This document shows, in pieces, positions 7,857-17,000 of a DNA stretch of 26,179 nucleotides. The position numbers were made by a program, and so were the translations under genes. Origin of the DNA: CAINVV01 sp031432175 (GTDB taxonomy: Bacteria; Bacteroidota; Bacteroidia; Bacteroidales; Prolixibacteraceae); assembly GCA_964358545.1 (NCBI GenBank), contig CAYHQN010000053.1:1-26179 (forward strand). Direction: 5' to 3'. Position 1 is the first letter of the stretch. The number at the start of each line of letters is the position of its first letter. A model generated the notes under the pieces. The model did no database searches and had not been told where the DNA came from. It worked only from the letters and a program-made list of their open reading frames with translations.

Positions 7857-8990
7857 ATGAATGAGAATAAGGAAAAATTATTTCTTCGACGTCAAATCTT
7901 TTATCTCCTGATAATAATAGGTACTTTTTTAATTGTTGCCTGTTATTATTTCTATATAGACATTAAAATGAGAGATGATTTTTTCAATAATTTCATTTCC
8001 GAAATAACCTCTACAGCTATTTCAATTATTATTTTAGGGTGGGGTTATCAGATTTATACAGAAAATGAATCTAAAAAAATCATGAAACAAGAGATAGTTG
8101 AAACAATACAATTAAATGATAGAAATGTTCTTGATGCGTTTAGTATTGCAAAAAAAGAGAAGTTTATTGAAACTAATATTAAATCTATTATTGGAGAAAA
8201 ATATGGAACATTACTTTTTGATGGAATGATTAAAAAGTACGTTAATGAAAATGTAACCTACAGGGAAAATCTTGATTATTATGGTGAATTTGTTCCAATA
8301 AACAATAACTTAATCTTTGCTGATTTATTAGAATTAAATTCGTCCAAGTATTTTAAATTAAATCAAAGAGTAACATATAAAAAACATTTTATTGAGAGTG
8401 TTGATAATATTGAATTTAAACTTGTTTTTGCATTTAACGAGAAAAGTCTTGATTTCTGGTTAAAAGACAATTCCGTTTTCTGGCGTGAAATAATGAATTT
8501 TGAAGGTATTGATGAAGTAATAAAAAAACTAGACCATGTTCAATTATTAAATTTCTTTACAAACTTTGCTCATCTAAGAATTTGGTTCTTTAATGAAAAC
8601 GATGAAGCTAATCCAATTGAAAATGAATTTATTATTAAATTTATTGATAATTCGGATACTAAGGCTATTGAATTATCACTAACTAATCAAGCTATAAAAA
8701 AATATTTCTTCAAAAGTGAGCAAAAAATAACTTATAAATGTCGTGTGTTTTTTAGTATTCCATATTTAAAAGAATTTAGACGTTTTCACTTTATTTTACC
8801 AGAACCAACAATCAATACGAAATTTACTGTTAGATTTAACCAACAAATAAGCAATATTGACTATGTTAGTTACTTGACAGATAATACAAAAGGATTTAAT
8901 CAAGAGTATGATGCTGAGTTTCATGAATATACAATAACAACTACTGATATTACTTTCCCAAGGTCTGGAATAGTATTTTTCTGGGAGTAA
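7857..8990 (+). CDS. Two-TM membrane protein of unknown function
   Basis: 377 residues that I do not recognise. Two hydrophobic helices lie near the N-terminus, at about 13-32 and 46-62, separated by a short loop. They are followed by a polar Lys/Glu-rich stretch (about 65-115) and a soluble part of about 260 residues. The last 60 residues contain alternating polar/hydrophobic strands ending in ITFPRSGIVFFWE, which hints at a beta-rich C-terminal domain. No nuclease, protease or nucleotide-binding motif is visible. The ATG at 7857 starts MNENKEK. A short gene follows 22 bp later, and the pair may be an accessory unit. Its codon use is AT-rich, as in the rest of the island. A defence or stress-sensing role is possible but rests only on its location. 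Confidence 0.7.
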   Translation: MNENKEKLFLRRQIFYLLIIIGTFLIVACYYFYIDIKMRDDFFNNFISEITSTAISIIILGWGYQIYTENESKKIMKQEIVETIQLNDRNVLDAFSIAKKEKFIETNIKSIIGEKYGTLLFDGMIKKYVNENVTYRENLDYYGEFVPINNNLIFADLLELNSSKYFKLNQRVTYKKHFIESVDNIEFKLVFAFNEKSLDFWLKDNSVFWREIMNFEGIDEVIKKLDHVQLLNFFTNFAHLRIWFFNENDEANPIENEFIIKFIDNSDTKAIELSLTNQAIKKYFFKSEQKITYKCRVFFSIPYLKEFRRFHFILPEPTINTKFTVRFNQQISNIDYVSYLTDNTKGFNQEYDAEFHEYTITTTDITFPRSGIVFFWE

Positions 8991-9012
8991 TATCAAATTA
9001 ATAGAATTGGAT

Positions 9013-9234
9013 ATGGGCGAAAAAATAAAATCATATATCGTTACATTGCAATACGATATATGGCAGAAACGATTCTTCTTTGAAGGTAAAGATACACCTG
9101 AAAGCGAACAGAAGTTTAAACTTCTATGTAAAAGTTTAACAATAATTTACGAAAAATCAAAAGACAGTAAGGATTTTTTTGAAAATTCGCAAAAATACTT
9201 TGCTGATAATGGTTTTCTTCGAATTGCAAAATAA
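9013..9234 (+). CDS. Small hypothetical protein
   Basis: 73 residues from the ATG at 9013 (a TTG two codons upstream is the alternative). It is soluble, charged and probably helical (KIKSYIVTLQYDIWQKR, then PESEQKFKLLCKSLTIIY), with no motif that I recognise. It lies 22 bp after the two-TM protein and shares its AT-rich composition, so the two are probably expressed together. Its size and amphipathic character would suit a partner or antidote of the larger protein, but nothing in the sequence proves that. Confidence 0.5.
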   Translation: MGEKIKSYIVTLQYDIWQKRFFFEGKDTPESEQKFKLLCKSLTIIYEKSKDSKDFFENSQKYFADNGFLRIAK

Positions 9235-9607
9235 AATTTAATGGCCTTTGGTTGTAGTCCTAATGAAATGCAATTTTCTGATGGACCGATTTCAAATTTT
9301 TATTGAAATAACCACAAGTGGTATGTAGGCTTAACCTATCGGATTTGCTGACTGAAATCATTAATGAAGAATTCAATTCAGGTAGTGATGCCATGTATGA
9401 CATCCCTAAGAAAAAATTTTATCGACATTCTGTTCACAACAGATGTTTATTGCTGTTCATATCTATGTTTTGTGGTTTTAATATACTGAATCAGGCAGTG
9501 GTAGTTGTTCACATCTTCTTATAGAAAAAAATGACGGTTTTTGCCATCTCCTCACTACCTTTGAAAAAGATGATCAAAAACTAACAATTCCTGATTATTA
9601 ACACATT
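9235..9607 (+). pseudogene. Decayed coding remnants upstream of dnaB
   Basis: This 373-bp stretch has no intact gene but shows protein-like segments in several frames. From 9318 one frame reads LLTEIINEEFNSGSDAMYDI and continues through KKKFYRHSVHN before turning into hydrophobic nonsense. Another frame reads SHLLIEKNDGFCHLLTTF and continues to KDDQKLTIPDY with a stop just before dnaB. Near 9312-9350 a third frame gives NHKWYVGLTYRIC. The simplest reading is a gene broken by frameshifts and stops, perhaps during insertion of the AT-rich island. The family was not recognised. Confidence 0.35.
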
Positions 9608-11167
9608 ATGGCCGAACCGCAGAATAATTACCGAAACAAGAAACAGCCCGCCACCACCATTGAACAATTGAACGCCTATTACGGCAAAGTTCCGCCTCAG
9701 GCAATTGAGGTCGAAGAAGCCGTGTTGGGAGCCTTGATGCTGGAGAAAGATGCTTACCATACCGTTCAGGCCATTCTAAGACCCGAAAGCTTTTACAAAG
9801 AGGAGCACAAAAAGATTTTCAATGCCATCAAGGAGTTGGCCGCCAAAGAGAAACCCATCGACTTGCTGGTTGTCACACAAGCATTGAAAAACCGCGGTGA
9901 GCTGGATGAAGTGGGCGGACCGCTTTACATCACGCAATTAACCAACAGGGTAGCTTCTGCCGCACACATTGAATTTCATGCACGCATCATTGCCCAAAAA
10001 TTCATTCAGCGCGAGTTGATTCTGATCTCCTCAGAGATTCAAAGCAAATCGTACGAGGATGCCATGGAGTTAAACGACCTGATCGATTTTGCCGAGTCTT
10101 CACTTTTCAGGGTTACCGAGGGGAATATCACCAAAGAGTCTCAGCCCATTAAACCATTGCTTCAAAGGGCTGTTGAACAGATCGAAATCAACTCCAAGAA
10201 ACCCGACGGATTGAGTGGTATCGCCTCAGGATTTACCAGGCTCGACAACATCACTTCAGGGTGGCAAAAGACGGATCTTATCATTATTGCTGCGCGTCCT
10301 GCCATGGGAAAAACAGCCTTTGTTTTGACCATGGCCCGTAACATGGCCGCTATTTATAAAACCCCTGTGGCGGTCTTCTCGCTCGAAATGTCCTCCCTTC
10401 AACTGGTCAACCGTTTGATTTCAGCCGAAACGGAGCTTGGCTCGGATAAAATCAAAAGCGGCAGACTGGAGAACTGGGAGTGGGAAGTTTTCAACCGAAA
10501 GCTCAAGAACCTTGAAGAGGCGCCACTCTTCATCGATGATACCCCTGCCCTCTCTATTTTTGAATTCCGGGCCAAATGCCGCAGGTTAAAGATGCAGTAC
10601 AACATTGGGGTCGTCATTGTCGACTACCTTCAGCTGATGACAGCCGGCGGTGATATCCGTGGTAACCGTGAGCAGGAGGTCAGCATGATCTCACGTAACC
10701 TGAAAGCCATTGCCAAAGAGATCGATGTACCGATTATCGCACTTTCACAGTTGAACCGTTCTGTCGAATCACGCGACGGGAAAAGACCGCAGCTGTCAGA
10801 TTTGCGTGAATCTGGTGCGATAGAACAGGATGCCGACATGGTCATGTTCATTCACCGTCCCGAGTATTACGGTATCCTGAACGATCAGGATGGCAATTCG
10901 CTCAAGGGTATTGCGGAAATTATTGTGGCCAAGCACAGAAATGGCGCTATCGGAGAATTTCATCTCTCCTTCAAGGCACACCTGGCCCAGTTCAGTAACC
11001 TTGATTCAGCACCCGAGGAGCACTCTTTCAGTAATCTTCACAGCACAAAAGGCAAAAACGTATTTCACTCCAAAATGAATGCAGAACCAAGCGCGGTAGA
11101 GAACAATACCGGAAGATCTGACTTTGCCCGGCCTGGTAACAGTTTCACGGATGACACCCCATTTTAA
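9608..11167 (+). CDS. dnaB: Replicative DNA helicase DnaB
   Basis: 519 residues, a normal length with no intein. The N-terminal DnaB domain (about 30-135, PPQAIEVEEAVLGAL) interacts with primase. The RecA-like C-terminal domain has Walker A ARPAMGKT (229-236), Walker B VVIVDYLQL with Asp339, and the H4-like QLSDLRESGAIEQDAD segment. It acts as a hexamer that unwinds the lagging-strand template at the fork. The ATG at 9608 gives MAEPQNN, with a hydrophilic N-terminal extension that is common in Bacteroidota. GC content returns to normal here (47% in a 60-bp sample at 10681-10740). A HicB-like gene follows 9 bp later. Confidence 0.95.
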   Translation: MAEPQNNYRNKKQPATTIEQLNAYYGKVPPQAIEVEEAVLGALMLEKDAYHTVQAILRPESFYKEEHKKIFNAIKELAAKEKPIDLLVVTQALKNRGELDEVGGPLYITQLTNRVASAAHIEFHARIIAQKFIQRELILISSEIQSKSYEDAMELNDLIDFAESSLFRVTEGNITKESQPIKPLLQRAVEQIEINSKKPDGLSGIASGFTRLDNITSGWQKTDLIIIAARPAMGKTAFVLTMARNMAAIYKTPVAVFSLEMSSLQLVNRLISAETELGSDKIKSGRLENWEWEVFNRKLKNLEEAPLFIDDTPALSIFEFRAKCRRLKMQYNIGVVIVDYLQLMTAGGDIRGNREQEVSMISRNLKAIAKEIDVPIIALSQLNRSVESRDGKRPQLSDLRESGAIEQDADMVMFIHRPEYYGILNDQDGNSLKGIAEIIVAKHRNGAIGEFHLSFKAHLAQFSNLDSAPEEHSFSNLHSTKGKNVFHSKMNAEPSAVENNTGRSDFARPGNSFTDDTPF

Positions 11168-11176
11168 AGACAGAAA

Positions 11177-11536
11177 ATGAGGAAAATAGAAGCTATTATC
11201 GAAAGATCAACAGAAGGTACCTGTACAATTTATTGCAAAAATGATATGTTTTCGGGTGTCGGCAAATCGCCCGAAGAAGCCAAAGCAGATATGTTATTAC
11301 AAATGAATTTTTTCAAAGAAACGGCTATTGAGAAAAGCTTTTCTTATCCTGCTTTTTTGGACGGGGAATTTGAGGTGGTTTATAAATTTGATACTGAGAG
11401 CTTGCTTCAATACTACGCGGGTGTGATTACCCCTGCCGCCTTGGAACGGTTGTCAGGGATCCATCAGAAGCAACTGTGGAATTATCTGCACGATTGTTCA
11501 AAGCCACGGGAAAAAGGAAATTTAAAAAAAGGATAA
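11177..11536 (+). CDS. HicB-like protein with C-terminal helix-turn-helix
   Basis: 119 residues. The N-terminal HicB-type partial RNase-H fold reads RKIEAIIERS, then MFSGVGKSPEEAKADML. A C-terminal DNA-binding helix-turn-helix lies at about 82-110 (GVITPAALERLSGIHQKQLWNYL). HicB proteins neutralise HicA toxins and repress their own operon, but no HicA-like gene lies next to it, so this is probably a solitary regulator of a kind common in Bacteroidota. The product ends soon after SKPREKG, earlier than I recall for relatives. A run of seven A at 11524-11530 precedes the stop, and the -1 frame continues to a stop at 11608-11610 with WHEQELITIAIQ, which resembles the expected tail. Confidence 0.65.
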   Translation: MRKIEAIIERSTEGTCTIYCKNDMFSGVGKSPEEAKADMLLQMNFFKETAIEKSFSYPAFLDGEFEVVYKFDTESLLQYYAGVITPAALERLSGIHQKQLWNYLHDCSKPREKGNLKKG

Positions 11537-11658
11537 GCATCACGTGGCATGAGCAAGAACTAATTACCATTGCAATTCAATGGTACTCAGATAGCAAAAT
11601 TTCGGTTTAAAGAATAGCCAACCCCAACCGACTACTTAATGTTTTTCGACCATAACCC

Positions 11659-11691
11659 AAAAAAGAGGCTATCCCAATCTGGAATAGCCTC
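11659..11691 (-). terminator. Rho-independent terminator of the left susCD operon
   Basis: Read on the minus strand, GAGGCTATTCC (11691-11681) pairs with GGGATAGCCTC (11675-11665) across a 5-nt loop with one mismatch. Six T's follow (the A-run at 11659-11664 on the plus strand). It lies 35 bp after the lipoprotein stop codon. On the plus strand no T-run follows the stem, so it should not terminate dnaB transcripts efficiently. Confidence 0.85.
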
Positions 11692-11725
11692 ATCTAATAA
11701 GAAAGTCATGAAAATTAAGTAATAC

Positions 11726-12637
11726 TTAATTCAAGGTTATGATAGCAGTCAAATATGGAATATTGCCCAAATAGGATTTATAAGTTTCCGCGAGACCTTT
11801 CGCGTCTCCCACATAGAAGATATCGTATGTAATGGTAAGTTTGGGCTTCGCACCACAATTCTCCCATTTACCCGCTCCCTTAATTTCATAATCGGATAGG
11901 TCACCTTTATAAACAGTAGTGAATATGTATTGCCGGGGAATATTAACAGTTCCGTTTCCTTTGACTGTCATTGTGAATGATCCACCCTTTGTAATGTCCT
12001 CTCCCCAAAAATCATTCATGAAACCAACGTTCATTCCTGAAACAGTTAGATCAGCCCCATTTGAAACAGTCTTGATCAAACTGCTGTTGTAACCGGCATC
12101 CTTACCAGTCCAGGAACCAACAAGGCTTGCCGTACCATTAGCCAAAGGACAGAAATCGATCCGCTTAATATTATATGTAAGCTTTGTCCCTGTTGCACTT
12201 GGAGAATTATGTTCTCCAGCACTCAGGTTAAGTACAAATTTCAGGGTTTGACCTACAGGCATTTTAGATGTAATAGTATTAAAAGTTACTGAACCGGATG
12301 TACTTCCGGCAGGAATTGTAATACTATTCGCAGACAAAGCGTACATAGTTGGAGTCAGGGTGTTTGATGCATCCGGTGTTAAATTTACCGTAAGTGCAGT
12401 GGTCTGTGGCATACCCATCAATGAAACGGCAATTGAAGAAGTGGCATCAACCAAGGCACCCGCTTCTGTCACACCGGTTTCCATTGTTTTTGATGCATTT
12501 AAGAACTGCACATAATAGCTTGCATTTGGATCGGGTTTTGATGTAATTGATCCAAAACCGGCCTCTTTGTCCACGCAGGAGTAAATGAATATCCCTGCGA
12601 TGGTTAAGGCAAAAAGTAACGTATAAATTTTTTTCAT
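11726..12637 (-). CDS. SusCD-associated surface lipoprotein
   Basis: 303 residues. A lipoprotein signal peptide ends at Cys21 (FIYSC). The mature part is rich in Ser/Thr and beta-strand patterns. The first half (about 35-165) looks like the Ig-like/DUF1735- or DUF4843-type domains found downstream of susD. The second half (about 165-303, GSWTGKDAGYNSSLIK onward) may be a ligand-binding or beta-sandwich domain. By position it is a SusE/F-like accessory that helps bind the imported substrate at the outer membrane. It lies 29 bp after the SusD-like gene and is followed by a terminator, so it closes the operon. The domain assignment is by style, not by a search. Confidence 0.65.
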   Translation of the reverse strand: MKKIYTLLFALTIAGIFIYSCVDKEAGFGSITSKPDPNASYYVQFLNASKTMETGVTEAGALVDATSSIAVSLMGMPQTTALTVNLTPDASNTLTPTMYALSANSITIPAGSTSGSVTFNTITSKMPVGQTLKFVLNLSAGEHNSPSATGTKLTYNIKRIDFCPLANGTASLVGSWTGKDAGYNSSLIKTVSNGADLTVSGMNVGFMNDFWGEDITKGGSFTMTVKGNGTVNIPRQYIFTTVYKGDLSDYEIKGAGKWENCGAKPKLTITYDIFYVGDAKGLAETYKSYLGNIPYLTAIITLN

Positions 12638-12666
12638 TATCTCAGAATTTTAATGTTTTCAAGAAG

Positions 12667-14061
12667 CTATTTAGCCCACCACAATTTATCGCTGATTGTT
12701 ACAGTTGGAACATTGGCTCCGTTGTAAGAGATCTCATCCTGTGGATAAGGATACCGGTTTGGCATGCTGGGTAGTACAGATCCTGGATAAGCAGCCATTA
12801 CTGGTAATCCTGTCCTGCGGTAGTCTGCATAAGCCTGGTTTGTTCCAAACGATGCAATGTATTTTTGCTTCATGATCAAATCAAGCGTTAGTGTTTGGCT
12901 CCCAATATTGGTATTATACCATGTCAGATCGAAAGTTGCTGTTGTCCTCGTTACTGACGCTTTTACTGCTTCCAACAAAGCGGCTTTTGCTTCAGTTGTT
13001 TTGGAAAGCATGAGATTCGCCTCAGCTTCAATGAATTTCTGTTCAGCATAGGTAATGATGATCGAAGAAGCAGTTGCCCCAGCAATGTAAAGTCCAGGTT
13101 TTGATGCATTCGCGTTTTGTGTACCAATCGCACATCCGGTATATGCACCACTGGCATCCTTTTCCACATAAAAAGGAAGGCGTGGGTCACTGATTGATTT
13201 CATTAAATTAACCAGAGTCGCTCCCATCCTCGCATCTCCACGTTGCTCCATGAATTGAAAAATTGGATTGTGGTTAGCTGTTTCCCAAGGAACTGTCATA
13301 TCATCACTGTTGGAGGTAAAACCACTAGCAGCGGCAGTCAATGCATCAGTATAGGCTGCAGTACTCTTTACTTTGGAAAGTTGCAGGGCATTGCGTGCTT
13401 TGATTGCGTTGGCAGCTTTTTTCCACTTTGTTATATCACCAGCATAAATTACATCACCTTTTACAGCAACCTTATTTTCAGTAGCGGCTTTACTCAAATC
13501 AACAATTGCTTTGTCAAGAATTACTTTAATGGTATCGTAAATCTTTTGCTGGGTGTCAAATTTGGGTTTCAGCACATTTTGGTTCCCCTTTAAAGCTTCC
13601 CGAATAGGCATATCCCCGAATACATCAGTTGCTACTCCCAAGGAAGTTGCTATGATTACCCGGCCAATACCAGCATTATAAGGAGAACTCTTACCTTCTG
13701 TATTTTCAGCCTTTGAAACCAGAACTGTCGCATTCATCAAAATAGAAGCATAAAAGTTATTCCAAACATTGTTGACATCAGCAGGAGTATATTGGTAGCG
13801 CGCTTCGGTGTAAGCTTGTCTGTCCACCCCGTCAAATTGCTGCATCCATATATTGGTAGTTAACACCATATCATTGCCAGCCAGGTTATAACCCATTGCC
13901 TGCTGAATCGCTGGAAGCATCAGATACATTGGCACATCAGCCGGCGAATCAGGATTAATATTCGTTTTCGTGTCTATCCATTTATCACAGGAGATAAGTA
14001 AAAGTGCCGAAATAAAAAGAAGCCCGGTACTTTTTAAAAATCTATATAAGAATTTTTTCAT
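12667..14061 (-). CDS. SusD/RagB-family outer-membrane lipoprotein (SusD-like_2)
   Basis: 464 residues. A lipoprotein signal peptide ends at Cys25 (LLISC). The mature start DKWIDTKTNINPDSP is the classic SusD N-terminus. TPR-like helical segments follow, with the 'TKWKKAANAIKARNALQLSK' signature near the middle and a C-terminal PNRYPYPQDEISYNGANV motif shared with the second SusD in the window. This places it in the SusD-like_2 type. It caps the SusC barrel at the cell surface and captures the nutrient. It lies 18 bp after its susC partner. The substrate cannot be read from sequence. Confidence 0.88.
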   Translation of the reverse strand: MKKFLYRFLKSTGLLFISALLLISCDKWIDTKTNINPDSPADVPMYLMLPAIQQAMGYNLAGNDMVLTTNIWMQQFDGVDRQAYTEARYQYTPADVNNVWNNFYASILMNATVLVSKAENTEGKSSPYNAGIGRVIIATSLGVATDVFGDMPIREALKGNQNVLKPKFDTQQKIYDTIKVILDKAIVDLSKAATENKVAVKGDVIYAGDITKWKKAANAIKARNALQLSKVKSTAAYTDALTAAASGFTSNSDDMTVPWETANHNPIFQFMEQRGDARMGATLVNLMKSISDPRLPFYVEKDASGAYTGCAIGTQNANASKPGLYIAGATASSIIITYAEQKFIEAEANLMLSKTTEAKAALLEAVKASVTRTTATFDLTWYNTNIGSQTLTLDLIMKQKYIASFGTNQAYADYRRTGLPVMAAYPGSVLPSMPNRYPYPQDEISYNGANVPTVTISDKLWWAK

Positions 14062-14079
14062 GGTACAGTTTTTAAATTG

Positions 14080-17000
14080 TTAAAAAGTAAGTTTTAATCC
14101 AATCAGATAGGATTTTGTTCCGGGGTTGTTAAAGTAATCCATACCTTGTGCATTGGTGGCACCTTCAAGGTTCGTCTCAGGATCGATACCTGAGTAAGGA
14201 GTTAACAACAAAAGGTTTTTACCTGTCCCATAAATTTGAACTGATTTGATCACTTTATTTTTCAGTGGAAGGTTATAACTGATTGTAACATCCCTTAACC
14301 TAATCCACTCAGTAGACTCAATTGCCGCTACAGAAGGACCACCACCGAAATTACTACCCATTCCCTGGTACCAGGCCTGATCCAAAACAATTGGAGTTAC
14401 ATTGACCTTACTGGAACTTACAGGATTTCCGTTTGCATCCTCATGTCCATAAACGCCGTCAAATACCACAACGTTTTGTGAAGGTGTCTTTGCAAAATCG
14501 ATTGTTCCTTGAGGAGTATAATAAACTTCCCTGTTTTCTGTCTCTTTACTTGTACCAAAATAGTTCATCGCAAAATGGGTGCCGTTGTACATTTTCCCAC
14601 CCTTCTTGATATCCAATAAGAAGGAGATAGCGATGTTTTTATAGGTCAAAGTATTCGTCATATTCGCAGTCCAGTCGGGATTGACATTTCCAATAGGAAC
14701 CATGGCTCCGGTTTTTGTCCAGGGATAACCATCACGGTAACTATCTGTTGGATCATCGTTGATAAGAATCTTGCCATTTGCATCCCTTGCCCAGTCTTCA
14801 CCAAATATACTTCCATATTCTTGTCCGGCTACCGCACGAATCTGAGGTGTGGTAAATCCACCCAGAAATAGGTTGTCTACACCAGGTGCCAATTCAAGAA
14901 TTGTATTTTTCAGTTTTGTAAAGTTGGCAATAACATCCCACTTGAAATTTTTGGCTTTAATAATTGACGCGTCAAGTGTCACCTCAATACCTTTTCTCTC
15001 CATACTTGCTGCATTCATATAGACAGAAGTAAAACCGGAGGAGGCAGCAATTGGCACACTCATTAACAAGTCTTTGTTTTTGTTATAGAAATAGGCCACG
15101 TCCAATCCAATCCTGTTATTTAAGAACTTAAGTTCAGTCCCAACTTCCCATGAATCCATAGTTTCATGTTTCAAATCCGGGTTTCCTAACCCGGAACCTA
15201 AAGCGAACCCGGCCGATCCTTTGTATGGGAACTTCACACCTGTGGTCCAACCATCACCTGCGGTTGAAGCATAATAATAATTAGATGTATTGTAAGGACC
15301 TGCGATGTTGGCGGTACGGGCCATAGAGCCGCGTAACTTACCGAAGGATAGGATGCTGTTCCCTTTTAGGGCAGATAATTCCGTAAACACAAATCCTAAA
15401 CTTACCGATGGATAGAATGCGGAGCGATTTGCTTCAGGCATAGTAGTAGACCAGTCGTTTCTGCCCGTCACTCCCAAATACAACATGTTGTCAAAGGCTA
15501 CATTAATATCGCCAAAAACAGCCATTGTTTTGTAATTGGTAATTCCTGAACTTGTGGTATTGGTTGCAGAATTCGATAATTGATAGAAACCTTCAATTTC
15601 CAACTTGGTTGCGTCACTATAAAGGTACTTATTGAATGATGAGAAGAAGTTATTTCCAATGGAAGCTTTGAATTTCAGTTTTTCACCAAATTGTTTGTTG
15701 AAATTCAACAACAAGTCGGAATTGAAAATACCGGCATAATACATGTATTCATCCATGTAACCAGGCGGGTTTGCCCTTGAATTGACCGCGAATTTATTGG
15801 TATATCTCCTGTTGTACCAGTCGATACCCGCAGTGTAAACCAAGTCAAGATAATCTGTAAACTTGATATTCAAATTGCCACTTCCCGTAAAACGGTTCAC
15901 ATTCTCATCAAAAGAAATGTTATTGGCAGTCCAGTAAGGGTTGTCGTAACCACCGCCATTGCGGTAATTCCTTTGCGTACCGTCAGGAAACTGATAACCT
16001 GCGCTGTTATCAAAAGTGGTTGCGGTACGGACCAAACCCAGCATAACTCCTGAAACGTTGGAACCTTTTTGAAGTTGCCTTGCAGTTGAATTTGTATAGG
16101 CGAAGTCTGTACCCAAAGTTACATTCTTGCCCAATTTGGTGGTCGCATTCATCCTCAATGTGGTTCTACCATATTTGTTGTTAGGAACGATACCTTTTTG
16201 GTCGAGGTTTGACAATGAAAAATAATAGGAACCGTTTTCATTACCATTGCTAATATTCAAACGATTATTGGTACTAAAACCTGTTTGGAAAAATTGATAA
16301 GGATCGTAATATTGGGCAGGAGTGCCATTCCCTTTGCCTTTTGCAACCAATTTTCCTTTTGGGTCCCATTTATAAGTGGCATCCCCATCATACTCAAGAT
16401 CTGCGATTTTCGGTCCCCAGGAAAAAGTATTCCCACCAGCCCAGACACCACCAGCACCTTGTGCAAATTTTGACTGACGCTCCTGAACCTGCGAAACTTG
16501 ATCAAACCCAAATGAAGTATGGAATTCGATTTTTTTGTTGGTTAAATTCTTACCGCTTTTGGTGGTAATAATCAATACGCCATTAGCAGCCCTAAGTCCA
16601 TAAAGAGCAGTTGCTGCACCACCCTTTAAGACTGAGATTGATTCAATATCTTCAGGGTTCAGATCAATTGAACGGCTTGAAGTCGTTACACCACCAACTC
16701 CTCCGGAGCCTCCACCTGAAATAATTGGCATTCCGTTTACTACAAACAAAGGTTGGTTATTTCCTGTAATTGAAGAGGCACCCCGGATTGTCATATAGGT
16801 TGATGCTCCGGCATCACCAGCAGAACTGGTAATCTGGACCCCTGAAGTTCTGCCTGCCAATGAGTTAACGATATCAGAGTTCGGTTTTGATGCCAAAACA
16901 TCAGCATTCACTGTCTGGACAGAGTAACCTAAACTCTTTTTCGCACTTGACATACCCATGGCAGTAACAACAATTTCATCAACTGAAATCGCTTCAGATT

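Noticed and set aside
9318..9524. 68-codon open frame as an intact small gene
   Set aside because: Only its first half looks protein-like, it needs a GTG start, and a better C-terminal segment continues in another frame; treated as decayed sequence.
11177..11536. Complete HicAB toxin-antitoxin system
   Set aside because: No HicA-like double-stranded RNA-binding gene lies on either side.
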